Below are positions 16,908-25,606 of a DNA stretch of 64,000 bases, one piece after another. The notes beneath the pieces are model-generated. The model did no database searches, was not told where the DNA came from, and saw only the letters and a list, made by a program, of their open reading frames with translations. The stretch comes from Bordetella ansorpii (lineage in GTDB: Bacteria > Pseudomonadota > Gammaproteobacteria > Burkholderiales > Burkholderiaceae_B). Every line of letters starts with the position of its first letter. The first letter of the stretch is position 1. Made by a program: the position numbers and the translations under genes. The DNA is taken from NCBI RefSeq assembly GCF_900078705.1, contig NZ_FKIF01000006.1:186001-250000 (forward strand), given 5' to 3'.

Positions 16908-19726
16908 CAGGGAGCGACGACGATCTCGGGCTGGTAGCCCAGTTCGCGCAACACGGCAACCGCATTGTCGACGGCACGGGGATCGCGCGGCACGTCGGCC
17001 CGAACGACGTAACCCATGCCGCCGGGCCCGGTCATCATGTAGCTCTTCAGGCCGCTGATGCGCGCGCGCTGCATGATGCGCTGCGCCTCCTGGTCGGTGG
17101 TGACGTCGGCGAACTGCAGTACGCTGCGCGTCTCTTCGGTCTGGCCATACATGGCGGCGGGGTCGGTGGATATCGTCAGGCCGGCGGGCAAGTTGGTGCG
17201 CACGCGATCGGGGCGGTCCTGCTGATCGGGGTCGGCAGGACGCTGGCGCAGTTCGGAGGACATCTCGACCTCGGGCCCCTCGCGCCGCATCGTGTCGGCC
17301 TGGGCCCGAGGACGCAGGTCGTAGGGAGTCTCGTCGGTGGTGCTCACGCCGGACGGCGGCAGGATGGGCGCGCCCATGTCGGGCAGCACCAGGTGGCTGC
17401 CGGGCTGCGACACACCCTGAGCGCGGCGCATGAAGTCGTAGCGCGTCTGCGTCAGGCCGCGGCTGTCGCGGGCGTCGCGCACGACGTAGGGCCGCAGGAA
17501 CACCATCAGGTTGGTCTTGGCGCGCTGGCGGGTGTCGTAGCGGAACAGCGCCCCCAGCACGGGAATGCTGCCCAGCACCGGCACGGCTTCGCGGCCAGTG
17601 GTGACGGTGTCTTCCAGCAGGCCGCCCAGCACCATGATCTGGCCGTCTTCCAGCAGCACGCTGGTGTCCAGCGCGCGCTTGTTGGTGACGATGCCGGCGG
17701 AAGATGACAAGGCTTCGTCGATGCTGGACACTTCCTGGTAGATGTCCAGCTTGACGGTGCCGCCTTCGGAAATCTGCGGCCGCACGTTCAGCTTCAGGCC
17801 CACGTCTTCTCGCTCGACGGTCTGGAAGGGATTGTCGCTGCCACTGCCCGAGGTGACGTACTGGCCGCTGACGAAAGGCACCGTCTTGCCCACCATGATG
17901 GAGGCGGGTTCGTTATCCAGCGTCAGCAGGTTGGGCGTGGACAGGATGTTGGTGCCGCCCTGGGTCTGCAGCGCGGTGGCCAGCATCTTCAGGTTGATGA
18001 TCTCGCCGATGCCGGGCAACGACACGTTGCCGTTGATCACGCCGATATTCAGCCCGCCGGGCAGCGCGTCGATGGTGGTGCCCGCGTTGGCGTTCAGCCC
18101 TGGCGCGCTGGGAAAGCGGGTGCCGCCGAAGACCCGCGTGGGATTGCCGGCCATCCACTGGATGCCCAACTGCGCGGCGTTGGTCTCGGTGACTTCGACG
18201 ATGAGGCTTTCGATCAGCACCTGGGCGCGCCGCTGGTCCAGCAGGTCGATGACCTTGCGCAGACTGCGGTACATGGGCTCGGGCGCCGAGATGATCAGCG
18301 TGTTGGTGGAGGCATCGGCCTGCACGGTGGTGCCATTGGCGGAGAACGCCATCGATTGCTGGCTGTCCATGGTGCTGCCCGAGGCGCCGCCCGCGGCGCC
18401 ACTCGCGCCGCCATTCAGCGAACTGCGCATCGATCCCGATGCGCCCAGGCCGGACGGGCCGCTGGTGGACTGGCCTTGCGAACCATAGGAACCACTGCCC
18501 GACGTGCGGGTGCCGCCACTCAGGCCGCCCCCCCCGCCGGAACTGGCGGTGCCCAGCGACGCGCGCACCGGATCCAGGGCGCCGCTGGTGGCGTCGGTTT
18601 CGCCGGTCAGCAAGCCGCGCAGCACGCGGGCCAGGTGCATGGACTGCGCATTGCGCAGGTACACCACATGCAGGTTGCCCGGGTCTTCCTGCGATTCGTC
18701 CAGCTTGGCGATCAGTTCGCGCGCCAGCCGGGTACGCGCGGGACTGCTGGCGCGCACCACGATGCTGTTGGCGCGCGGATCGGCCACCACGACGATGCGC
18801 TGGGCCGGGTCCTTGCTTTGCGTGTCCAGCAGTTGCTGCGCCATGGCGGCGACGTCGACGGCGATGCCGTTGCGCATCTTGACCACGTCGGTATCCAGCG
18901 AGGTGGGCGTATCGACGTTGGCGATGATCTTGGCGATGCGGTCGAGGTTGTCCGCGTAGTCGGTGATGACCAGCGTGTTGTTGCCCGGATACGCCGTGAT
19001 GGGATTGTTCGGCGCGATCATCGGGCGCAGCACGGGTACCAGGTCGGCCGCGGTCTCGTAGTTCAGGCGGAAGGTGCGCGTGACGATGCCGCCGCCGGGC
19101 TGGCCGCTGCCGGCCACGGCGCCGCCCTGCAGCTTGGCGTCAGCCTCGGGCACCACACGGCTGACTCCGTTGACGTCGACCACCGTGAAACCCTGCATGC
19201 GCAGCGCGCCCAGCAGCATGCTGTAGGCGGTGTCGGACGGCACGGGCTGTTCGGAAACCAGCGTGAGTTTGCCCTTGACGCGCGGATCGACCAGGAAGTT
19301 GCGCTGCGTGAAGCGCGCGAGCACGCGCAAGACGGCGGGAATGTCGGTGTCGACGAAGTTGAGCGAGACCACGTCGTTGCGGTTCGAGGGCGCCGGCCGG
19401 GGCGGCGTGGCGGGCACGGCCGGCGACACGGCGACAGGCGGCAACGCCGGCGCGGTGCGTGTGGCGGCCGCGCGGCGGGCAGGCGCCGGCGGCGCAAGCG
19501 GTGGGGGGGCGTCGGCCAATGGCGCGGCCCGGCGCGTGTTGCGGGAAGGCGTGGACGGCACGGAAACGGCCTGTGCCACGGGCGTGCCCTTCAGGTCGTC
19601 ATCGGCGGAGGTTCGATCAGCGGCGGGAAGGCGCGCGGAAGGGGCCGCATAGGGATCCGGCGCGGCACAGCCTGCAACCAGACATGCAAGTACCGGCCCC
19701 ATGAGGTACCGATGGCGCTGCTTCAT
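16907..19726 (-). CDS. gspD: Type II secretion secretin GspD, lipoprotein type with C-terminal extension
   Basis: 939 residues, against about 650-700 for ordinary GspD. It forms the outer-membrane secretion channel. The N-terminus is a lipoprotein signal with lipobox LVAGC (Cys20), then a Pro/Ala-rich linker to about 115. N0-N3 domains run to about 480, interrupted by a Gly/Ser-rich insert near 390-455. The secretin core is about 490-745 (VPFVSGQ, then EREDVGLKLNVRPQ). About 190 residues follow, ending in a compact domain (about 865-939) that resembles a SPOR fold. A lipidated secretin matches HxcQ, described as self-piloting (recalled), and no pilotin gene is present. The start overlaps the gspM stop by 4 bp. 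Confidence 0.95.
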   Translation of the reverse strand: MKQRHRYLMGPVLACLVAGCAAPDPYAAPSARLPAADRTSADDDLKGTPVAQAVSVPSTPSRNTRRAAPLADAPPPLAPPAPARRAAATRTAPALPPVAVSPAVPATPPRPAPSNRNDVVSLNFVDTDIPAVLRVLARFTQRNFLVDPRVKGKLTLVSEQPVPSDTAYSMLLGALRMQGFTVVDVNGVSRVVPEADAKLQGGAVAGSGQPGGGIVTRTFRLNYETAADLVPVLRPMIAPNNPITAYPGNNTLVITDYADNLDRIAKIIANVDTPTSLDTDVVKMRNGIAVDVAAMAQQLLDTQSKDPAQRIVVVADPRANSIVVRASSPARTRLARELIAKLDESQEDPGNLHVVYLRNAQSMHLARVLRGLLTGETDATSGALDPVRASLGTASSGGGGGLSGGTRTSGSGSYGSQGQSTSGPSGLGASGSMRSSLNGGASGAAGGASGSTMDSQQSMAFSANGTTVQADASTNTLIISAPEPMYRSLRKVIDLLDQRRAQVLIESLIVEVTETNAAQLGIQWMAGNPTRVFGGTRFPSAPGLNANAGTTIDALPGGLNIGVINGNVSLPGIGEIINLKMLATALQTQGGTNILSTPNLLTLDNEPASIMVGKTVPFVSGQYVTSGSGSDNPFQTVEREDVGLKLNVRPQISEGGTVKLDIYQEVSSIDEALSSSAGIVTNKRALDTSVLLEDGQIMVLGGLLEDTVTTGREAVPVLGSIPVLGALFRYDTRQRAKTNLMVFLRPYVVRDARDSRGLTQTRYDFMRRAQGVSQPGSHLVLPDMGAPILPPSGVSTTDETPYDLRPRAQADTMRREGPEVEMSSELRQRPADPDQQDRPDRVRTNLPAGLTISTDPAAMYGQTEETRSVLQFADVTTDQEAQRIMQRARISGLKSYMMTGPGGMGYVVRADVPRDPRAVDNAVAVLRELGYQPEIVVAP

Positions 19727-20301
19727 GGCAAATCCTTCGCGTCGGAATCAGGAACAAGGCGCACCGAGCCCGACAGCGCCGCGGCGGACGCATCGTGCGC
19801 GGCGGTATCGGTACGCCGCAGGGAGACTTCCGCCAGCCGCAGATGCAACTGTGCGGGCTGCGTCAGCAACCACGGAATCAGGGTGGCGGGCGGCACCCCG
19901 TTGAACGCCACGCGCCAGCCGGCCGCGCCATCGGCTGTCAACTGATAGGCGCCGCCCAATTGAGCGGCCTCGAGCTGGCGGGTCAGCGCCGCTTGATAGG
20001 CCTGGGTATCGGCGGGCGTGGCGCGCGGCGCCGGCACCTCGCTCAGGACGGCTTCGACCGCTGCGGATTGGGAACGCAATCGCGGCAACTCGCCTTGCCA
20101 GCGATCGATGGATTTCAGCGCGGGCTCGATGGCCGCCAGCCAGCACAGCGCCCCGATCACCACGGCGCCGCACAGCACGACCAGGCGCTTTTCGCGGGTA
20201 GCCAGCCCCGCCCAGGCGGTCTCGGCGCGCTCGATGGACGTGCGCAGGGATCGCTGCAGGCCGGGAGGCAGCGCCACCCGCTTGCGTCGCGGCGCTTTCA
20301 T
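19723..20301 (-). CDS. gspM: Type II secretion protein GspM
   Basis: 192-residue bitopic inner-membrane protein that partners GspL in the assembly platform. A basic N-terminus is followed by one membrane segment at about 40-58 (RLVVLCGAVVIGALCWLAAI), then a coiled periplasmic stretch and a small ferredoxin-like domain (about 110-180). Sequence similarity in this family is low, so the assignment relies on topology, length and position between gspL and gspD, with 4-bp overlaps on both sides. Confidence 0.85.
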   Translation of the reverse strand: MKAPRRKRVALPPGLQRSLRTSIERAETAWAGLATREKRLVVLCGAVVIGALCWLAAIEPALKSIDRWQGELPRLRSQSAAVEAVLSEVPAPRATPADTQAYQAALTRQLEAAQLGGAYQLTADGAAGWRVAFNGVPPATLIPWLLTQPAQLHLRLAEVSLRRTDTAAHDASAAALSGSVRLVPDSDAKDLP

Positions 20302-21572
20302 GAACGGTCCCCGGCAGTGGCGGTGCCGGCCGTGGCGGGACCGGTGGGCGGTTTGATGGCGCCGTCCTGCGCCGTGGCGCGCCGGATGCGCCAGTTCCCA
20401 GAGGGTTCGCCGGACTCGACGGTCAGCCCGGCCTTGCGGGCCTCCTGCACCCAGGCAGGTTCGGATTGCCCAGCCGGCGCGCCGGCTGCACGGGTCTGCA
20501 GGGTAAGTTCGCCGGGAACGTAGCGCAGTTCACGGACCTCGCCCGAAGAAAACGGCAGCGTTTGCGCGGACAGGCGCAGCAGCGCGGCGAACTCGCCCGC
20601 TGCGCCCTGCTCTTGCGCGGCAATGCGCGCGTCGCGCTGCTGGCGAGACTGCTGCAAGGGATTCAGCACGGTGGGCAGTTCGGGAAATACCGTGCGCACG
20701 CGCTGCGACATATGCTGCTGCAACGCCGCGCCCTCGTTGGCCAGGCGGCCCGCGTAGAGATTGAGGCCCAGCATCCACAACACCGCTGCGCCGGCCACCC
20801 AGGCCAGTGGCTCTCGCCAGTCCTGCGAATGGACAGACTTGTCAGCAGAGGGGTTCAGCGACCAGCCCGGCAACGCTCCCGCCCAACGCTGCGAAGGCGG
20901 CGCCAGGGTGCACGGCGCGGGGGACACCAGCGGCCACCATGCGGGGCAAGCGCCGATCCAGGCGACGGCGCCAGGCGCGGCCTGCTGCACTTCAGCCGCG
21001 ATGAACGTCAGTTCCGCGGGCTGCTGCCCGGTGGTCATATCGACGTCCGCAGGCAACGGATACACCATCGCGCCATCCGTCCCCGTGCGAACGAGCAGGC
21101 TGTCGCCGGTCAGCGTGGCCGTCCACCCAGTTTCGGACACCGGTAGGAAAAATGGCGCGGGATAGCACCCCGCGACCTTGAGCTTGCAATCCGCAATGCG
21201 CTTCATGGCCTGCTCGAGCGCTTCGCGCTCGACCCATGCCAGCATGGCTTCGCCATTGTCGCCGCGCGGACCGTGCGCCAGCACCACGCTGGACAGATCG
21301 CCCAGCACCAGCGGCTCGGCCGCCGTGGTGATGGCGGCGTCCAGGCGCGCGCCGGACAGCGGAGGTACCGGCACGCTGGCCAACGCCACATCGGACGGGT
21401 GCAAAAGGAAATGCACGGGCTGGCCGGGCCAGCGCGCGGCGATATCGCGCAGCGGCAGTTCGCCCTCGAACTGCACCTCTCCATGACGCGTGACGTGCGC
21501 ACAGGACACTACGGTGTCGGGCCGCATCGCATGCAGGGCCGGCAAGGCCACGCGCAATGACAGCTTCTTCAC
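20298..21572 (-). CDS. gspL: Type II secretion protein GspL
   Basis: 424 residues. The cytoplasmic actin-like domain (about 1-245) would bind GspE. One membrane segment lies near 258-275 (PLAWVAGAAVLWMLGLNLYA), followed by a periplasmic coiled coil with QQHMSQRVRTVFPELPTVLNP, a hallmark of GspL, and a ferredoxin-like C-terminal domain. The last 25 residues are Ala/Thr/Pro-rich. It overlaps gspK and gspM by 4 bp each. Confidence 0.92.
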   Translation of the reverse strand: MKKLSLRVALPALHAMRPDTVVSCAHVTRHGEVQFEGELPLRDIAARWPGQPVHFLLHPSDVALASVPVPPLSGARLDAAITTAAEPLVLGDLSSVVLAHGPRGDNGEAMLAWVEREALEQAMKRIADCKLKVAGCYPAPFFLPVSETGWTATLTGDSLLVRTGTDGAMVYPLPADVDMTTGQQPAELTFIAAEVQQAAPGAVAWIGACPAWWPLVSPAPCTLAPPSQRWAGALPGWSLNPSADKSVHSQDWREPLAWVAGAAVLWMLGLNLYAGRLANEGAALQQHMSQRVRTVFPELPTVLNPLQQSRQQRDARIAAQEQGAAGEFAALLRLSAQTLPFSSGEVRELRYVPGELTLQTRAAGAPAGQSEPAWVQEARKAGLTVESGEPSGNWRIRRATAQDGAIKPPTGPATAGTATAGDRS

Positions 21573-22618
21573 CCTGCCTCCCGCGACCAGAAGACACGCA
21601 CCTCGTTGCGCTCGCTACGTTGCAACAGCGCCTGCGTGACAGTGGTGGACCGATCGGTGAACACAGCCCCCGTCAGCAGGAACCAGTTGCTGCCGATGCC
21701 GATGCGCACCTTCTGCGCGTCGAGATCGGGCATTCGAAGGCGATTGACGAAATCGCCGCGATTGATGAACCACTGGCCCTGGTCGCGCTCTGCCAGCACG
21801 GCCTTGGCCTGATCCATCGACAGGCCGGGCACCCAGGCCGCGATGACTTCGGGGCGAGCGGTGTTGGCGTTGATCCAGGTGCCGACGGGCAATACGGTGG
21901 CCACGGGACGCAGGCGGGCCAGCACGTCGTCGGTGACGCCCTTGACGGGGCGCAGATCGTCGAGCGTACGGATCATGGGCGCGCGGGCCATCTGCACGAC
22001 CGGTGCGGCCTCGGGCGCGCCGGCGTCGGGAGCGCCGGCCTGCGCATCGCCCGCCTGCGCGCTGCCGGCATCGGCCGAGCGCGGCTGCGCGATCAGCACG
22101 CGCTGCACGATGCGGTCGGCCACCTCGGCGGGCACGCCGACCAGGGAGCATAGACGGCGGAATACCGCGGACTCGTTGGGATCGATACCGCTGCCGCTGA
22201 CCACGTTACGCAGGTTGAACTTGCCCTGCTCATCGGTGATGCGGCCGGAAAACGATGCATACAGGCGATCATCCTCGTCGCCGAAGCGGGTATTGCGCAC
22301 GGGCTGGGCCCAGTCGGCGGCAAGCTGCACCACCGGCGTGCGCTTGCCTTCTTCGCGCAGCATGGCCGACGCCCAGTCGATGCCGGACTGCATCAGCATG
22401 CGAACCTGGATGCCAGTCTGGTCGCTTTGCAGTGTGCGGATGAAGGCGCTCTGACGCGCCATGAGGGATGCCGCCAGGATCGTGACCAAAGCCACGATGA
22501 ACAGCGCGCCGATGATGGCGGAACCGCGTTGGGCGGCACGATGCTGGCGCGAGCGCACGCCGGCGGCGTGGCCCGCGGCGGCATCAAAGCTGCCAGGAAC
22601 CGATGTCAGCGTCTGCAT
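21569..22618 (-). CDS. gspK: Type II secretion minor pseudopilin GspK
   Basis: About 349 residues from the ATG at 22618; a GTG at 22558 would also retain the prepilin signal. After the leader, QRG|SAIIGALFIVALVTILAAS gives the prepilin peptidase site and hydrophobic N-terminal helix. The large globular part contains a DE-rich calcium-site-like region, the helical insert typical of GspK, and an Ala/Pro/Asp-rich loop (GDAQAGAPDAGAPEA). GspK caps the pseudopilus tip together with GspI and GspJ, neither of which is encoded here. It overlaps the gspG 3' end in another frame. Confidence 0.9.
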   Translation of the reverse strand: MQTLTSVPGSFDAAAGHAAGVRSRQHRAAQRGSAIIGALFIVALVTILAASLMARQSAFIRTLQSDQTGIQVRMLMQSGIDWASAMLREEGKRTPVVQLAADWAQPVRNTRFGDEDDRLYASFSGRITDEQGKFNLRNVVSGSGIDPNESAVFRRLCSLVGVPAEVADRIVQRVLIAQPRSADAGSAQAGDAQAGAPDAGAPEAAPVVQMARAPMIRTLDDLRPVKGVTDDVLARLRPVATVLPVGTWINANTARPEVIAAWVPGLSMDQAKAVLAERDQGQWFINRGDFVNRLRMPDLDAQKVRIGIGSNWFLLTGAVFTDRSTTVTQALLQRSERNEVRVFWSREAG

Positions 22619-23030
22619 TTTCGCCGCCCGCCTGGCCATCCGCCCCAGTAGAGAAGACATCGATCTCGCCGTTGGCGCCGGGGTTCAGGTACTGATAGGG
22701 GTGGCCCCAGGGATCGTTGGGCAGGCGGTCCAGGTAGACCCGTGCATTCTTGCCTTGCTCGCCCTTGCCGGTTAGCACGGCCAGGCCCTGCTGTGTCGTG
22801 GGATACCGACCGTTGTCCAGACGATAAAGCTTCAGGGCCTGCATCAGCGCACTGATGTCCTGGCGCGCGGCGACCGCGCGCGCCTGGTCGGGCCGATCGA
22901 GCACCCGAGGCACCACGAGCGCGGCCAGAATGCCCATGATGACCACCACCACCATGATCTCGATGAGAGTGAAGCCACGCTGTCGGCGCCGCGAGGCGGT
23001 TGGACCATGCTGAGGCCGGACGGAAGGCAT
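22584..23030 (-). CDS. gspG: Type II secretion major pseudopilin GspG
   Basis: 148 residues. The prepilin motif QRG|FTLIEIMVVVVIMGILAALV has the cleavage at Gly19 and the conserved Glu five residues on. The C-terminal part carries the GspG landmarks YRLDNGRYPTTQQGL and NDPWGHPYQY, plus a calcium-loop region near DVFSTGADGQ. First gene of the gsp set; about 90 bp separate it from the phd-like gene 1 and no promoter-like element lies between, so expression probably comes from upstream. Corresponds to HxcT. Confidence 0.96.
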   Translation of the reverse strand: MPSVRPQHGPTASRRRQRGFTLIEIMVVVVIMGILAALVVPRVLDRPDQARAVAARQDISALMQALKLYRLDNGRYPTTQQGLAVLTGKGEQGKNARVYLDRLPNDPWGHPYQYLNPGANGEIDVFSTGADGQAGGENADADIGSWQL

Positions 23031-23122
23031 GACTACGACTCCTCGCTCACTGATGATCGGGTGCCCATCTTTTCAGGCACAGATGTCACCGTTGCGGATA
23101 ATGTTGTGGACTTGGTTTACAT

Positions 23123-23635
23123 CTAGTGGCTGACCGCGCCGAACGGAATACCCGCCAGCAGATGCTCGATCGCTGAAGCGAGCAAGGGATTCAGCCTGAT
23201 CAGGCATGCCGCGTCGACAGCCTCGTCGGCGCGCTCGCCTTCGTGCGGCAGGCCCACGAACCAGCGGCACAGCATGTCGTAGGTGAGCAGTTCGCGCAGA
23301 TAGTTGTCGCTGTCCACGCCGTACGCCTGCCGCAGCACGATGACACGCAACAGGATGTCGGCGGCCAGGCTGCTGTCGCAGGCGTCGGCCACATTGGCCA
23401 GCAGGCCGGGAGCGCGCCGCAGCTCGGCATCGACTCGTTCGCGCAGCACGTGCAGCGGATGTTGTTCGGGGACCAGGTTGGCCCAGGGGTTGGGGTGTTC
23501 CCAGATGAGGTCCGGGACGATCCAGACCCATGGCGCGCCACGCCGCGATACGGCGACCGGTTGGCGCTGGGCGTGCGCCATGACCTTGCCGAGATGACGG
23601 TCCAGTTCCTTCATGCCCACCTTGGCTACTTGCAT
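23123..23635 (-). CDS. Phd-like/transposase-N (DUF772-like) fusion protein 1
   Basis: 170 residues, ATG with AGGAG nine bases upstream. Residues 1-45 match the Phd/YefM antitoxin DNA-binding fold (VGMKELDRHLGKVMAHAQ, then PVAVSRRGAPWVWIV). Residues about 65-135 match the N-terminal helical domain of IS5/IS1182-type transposases (ILLRVIVLRQAYGVDS, then LTYDMLCRWFVGLP). No DDE catalytic domain, no partner toxin and no terminal inverted repeats are present. It therefore looks like a domesticated regulator. P. aeruginosa PhdA (PA0691), a Phd homologue in the PUMA3 locus linked to biofilm DNA release, is the closest functional analogue I recall. Its promoter region carries the repeated ECF-like element. 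Confidence 0.75.
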   Translation of the reverse strand: MQVAKVGMKELDRHLGKVMAHAQRQPVAVSRRGAPWVWIVPDLIWEHPNPWANLVPEQHPLHVLRERVDAELRRAPGLLANVADACDSSLAADILLRVIVLRQAYGVDSDNYLRELLTYDMLCRWFVGLPHEGERADEAVDAACLIRLNPLLASAIEHLLAGIPFGAVSH

Positions 23636-23707
23636 CGTTACACGCTCCTTTTGGGTGAGTGCTTACCGACGTATGCCGAGCGGTTACCCGCTCATGGCCT
23701 GAGCTTT

Positions 23708-23736
23708 ATGACGAGATTCGTTAACGAAAACCGCAC
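23708..23736 (-). promoter_or_regulatory. Putative ECF promoter of phd-like gene 1 and gsp operon (sub-type B)
   Basis: On the minus strand GTGCGG (23731-23736) is followed after 18 nt by GTCAT (23708-23712), within CTCGTCATA. It lies 73 bp before the ATG. The flanking bases are shared with the element before phd-like gene 2 (TTTCGNTNNCGAATCTCGTC). The gsp genes downstream probably depend on it. Confidence 0.65.
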
Positions 23737-23752
23737 AACGAAACGCAGGTTT

Positions 23753-24367
23753 TCAGGATGGTTCTTTTGAATCGTCCGTTTTGGACTTGAGAATGGAACC
23801 AGGCATGTCGCGCCATTTGCGCAGCAGCGCCAGGTCGACCGGAATTCCCGCGTGATCGGCGATCTCGGCCAATGGAGCATTGGCCAACATGCGCTCCAGC
23901 AGGGCGAGCACGCCCTCGCTTTGCCGCAGCGCGGCAAGGTCCTGAATGAAGGGATCAGGATCGGGATAATCGGCATCGAGGCCGACGAAGCGCCGGAACA
24001 GCAGGTTGTAGCCGATGCGCTCGTGCAGCATCGCCGCGTCTTCGATGCCATAGAGGACCTGCAGCACCATCGCGCGCATCAGGTAATTGGGCAGCATGTT
24101 CACATTACCCGACGCCGCCGCCCGCTTGAGGAACGTGGCATGACGATACAACACCTCGTCGATATGGTCGCGCAGCTTGAGCAACGGATGGTGATCGGGC
24201 ACCGAACCGGTCAAACCGATGCGTTTCATCCACATGCCATGCGAGACGATCCACACCCAAGGCGCTCCGTATCGGGAAATGGATACGGGATACTGCCAAG
24301 CGGATTTGGCCAGTTCGCCCAGGCGCTTCTTGAGACTGGTGGATCCCAGGTTGGTCTTGCGCGTCAC
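23753..24367 (-). CDS. Phd-like/transposase-N (DUF772-like) fusion protein 2
   Basis: 204 residues from a GTG with AAGG seven bases upstream. It is a clear paralogue of fusion protein 1. The Phd-like part (SLKKRLGELAKSA, then PVSISRYGAPWVWIV) is followed by the transposase-N-like helices (LMRAMVLQVLYGIEDAAML, then YNLLFRRFVGLDAD). The C-terminus is about 35 residues longer than in protein 1 and ends in a charged KSKTDDSKEPS tail. The APWVWIV core is identical in both proteins. A transposase origin of the second domain is inferred from the LLxALxLQxLYGI and YNLLFRWFVGL pattern. The two proteins may form heteromers or act on each other's promoters, which is speculation. Confidence 0.75.
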   Translation of the reverse strand: MTRKTNLGSTSLKKRLGELAKSAWQYPVSISRYGAPWVWIVSHGMWMKRIGLTGSVPDHHPLLKLRDHIDEVLYRHATFLKRAAASGNVNMLPNYLMRAMVLQVLYGIEDAAMLHERIGYNLLFRRFVGLDADYPDPDPFIQDLAALRQSEGVLALLERMLANAPLAEIADHAGIPVDLALLRKWRDMPGSILKSKTDDSKEPS

Positions 24368-24421
24368 GAATCTGCCTTCATGAAACCGGACCGCCGCACC
24401 CTTTGTGGGCGGTAACGTCCT

Positions 24422-24450
24422 ATGACGAGATTCGAAAGCGAAATCCGTAC
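24422..24450 (-). promoter_or_regulatory. Putative ECF promoter of phd-like gene 2 (sub-type B)
   Basis: On the minus strand GTACGG (24445-24450) is followed after 18 nt by GTCAT (24422-24426), within CTCGTCATA. It is 55 bp before the GTG start. Over 30 bp it matches the element before phd-like gene 1 in most positions and in the same orientation, so it is not an insertion-sequence end. Confidence 0.65.
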
Positions 24451-24463
24451 AGTGAAATGAAGA

Positions 24464-25456
24464 TCACGTAAAAAGTAATATGTTGCCCGGCAGCGTACGG
24501 GCCTTTACGTGAAACGCTTGACGGATTTGTGTCAGGACCAATTCGAGATTATCTACGCTGAAACGCCCGCTTAGGGGCAAACGCGCCTTTTCGTCATTCA
24601 TCAAAATGACGCGGCCCGGACGATAGCGATTGATTTCGTCCACGACTTCGCTCAGCGGTGTCTGCCGGAAAACCAATATGCCGTTGCGCCAGGCTTGCGC
24701 GCTGGCGCCATCGACGGCAACGGCCACACCCATGCGCTGATCGTCGTACACCACCTGCTGGTTGGCCTGCAGCATCAGGCTGCCTCCTGCGGACTCGACC
24801 CGGACCTGACCCGACAGGCACGTCACGCAAACCGATCCGCCAGTGTTGCGGACCTCGAACTGGACGCCAGCATTCTGTGCCAGGGTTCGGCCGTTGCCGG
24901 CAACCACCATGAAACTGCGATCGGTACGCGCCACGTCGAAAGCCGCCTCGCCACCCACCAGATCGATGCCGCTGGCCGTGCCGGCATCGGAGCGCAAGGC
25001 GATACGCGTCTGCGTGTTGAGCGTCACCCGCACGTTGTCGCTGAGGACGACGTCGCGGCGTTCGCCGGTACCGGTGTGATAGTCGGCGCGCATGTCCTCC
25101 CATGACGGCCACAATCCCAGCGGCGGGTGCACCACGGCGACCCCGGCGGCCGCCACGGCAGTGGCGAATGCTCCTCCCAGCATGGCGCGGCGCTGGGGGT
25201 TGGGCGCGCGCGAGGCAACGCGGCGCGCGGGCAGAGGCCGGCGGTCGGCGACCAGCACGCCGGCCTTGCCGACCTTGTGCCAGACTTCCTGTGCATGCCG
25301 GAACGCGACGGCGTGCGCTTCGCTCTGACTACGCCAGTGCTGCAACGCCTGCGCATCGGCCTGCGTCGCCTTGCCCGACGTCAACCGCCGGACCCAGGCG
25401 TGCGCCTCGCGCTCGAGCGGATCGAGTGCGGGTGCGCGATTGCCGAATAACCTCAT
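24464..25456 (-). CDS. FecR-type anti-sigma factor (VreR-like)
   Basis: 330-residue inner-membrane sigma-factor regulator. The N-terminal DUF4880 helices (about 14-65, HAWVRRLTSGKATQADAQAL, W41 and F51 region) would bind the sigma factor in the cytoplasm. One membrane segment follows an Arg-rich stretch (about 90-110). The FecR beta domain runs about 118-225 (RRDVVLSDNVRVTLNTQTR), and the C-terminal DUF4974/STN-like domain about 255-330 (LSEVVDEINRYRPGRVILM). That last domain would receive the signal from the receptor-like protein. It is 150 bp from the sigma gene and has its own promoter-like element. Confidence 0.92.
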   Translation of the reverse strand: MRLFGNRAPALDPLEREAHAWVRRLTSGKATQADAQALQHWRSQSEAHAVAFRHAQEVWHKVGKAGVLVADRRPLPARRVASRAPNPQRRAMLGGAFATAVAAAGVAVVHPPLGLWPSWEDMRADYHTGTGERRDVVLSDNVRVTLNTQTRIALRSDAGTASGIDLVGGEAAFDVARTDRSFMVVAGNGRTLAQNAGVQFEVRNTGGSVCVTCLSGQVRVESAGGSLMLQANQQVVYDDQRMGVAVAVDGASAQAWRNGILVFRQTPLSEVVDEINRYRPGRVILMNDEKARLPLSGRFSVDNLELVLTQIRQAFHVKARTLPGNILLFT

Positions 25457-25569
25457 GATTCGTAAGCTCTATCGTGGGCAAGCCCCCGCTTGCCAGGATT
25501 GTGAAAGGGATTTCTCCGATACCCCACAACATCACTCGGAATTGCGAGTCAATGTAGGCGGCTTAGTGT

Positions 25570-25598
25570 AGGACGAGTCTGAGACCCAAAAGCCGCAC
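25570..25598 (-). promoter_or_regulatory. Putative ECF promoter of fecR-type gene (sub-type B)
   Basis: On the minus strand GTGCGG (25593-25598) is followed after 18 nt by GTCCT (25570-25574), within CTCGTCCTA. It lies just beyond the sigma-factor stop codon and 114 bp before the anti-sigma ATG, so the anti-sigma gene could be induced by the sigma factor as a feedback brake. Confidence 0.6.
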
Positions 25599-25606
25599 GG
25601 CCGTTA

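Noticed and set aside
18356-19945. Plus-strand open frame of 529 codons
   Set aside because: Antisense to gspD/gspM; no family features and Gly/Arg/Ala-rich composition.
23123-24450. Insertion sequence formed by the two transposase-like genes
   Set aside because: No catalytic DDE domain, no target duplication, and the repeated flanking sequences are direct, not inverted, and fit promoters.
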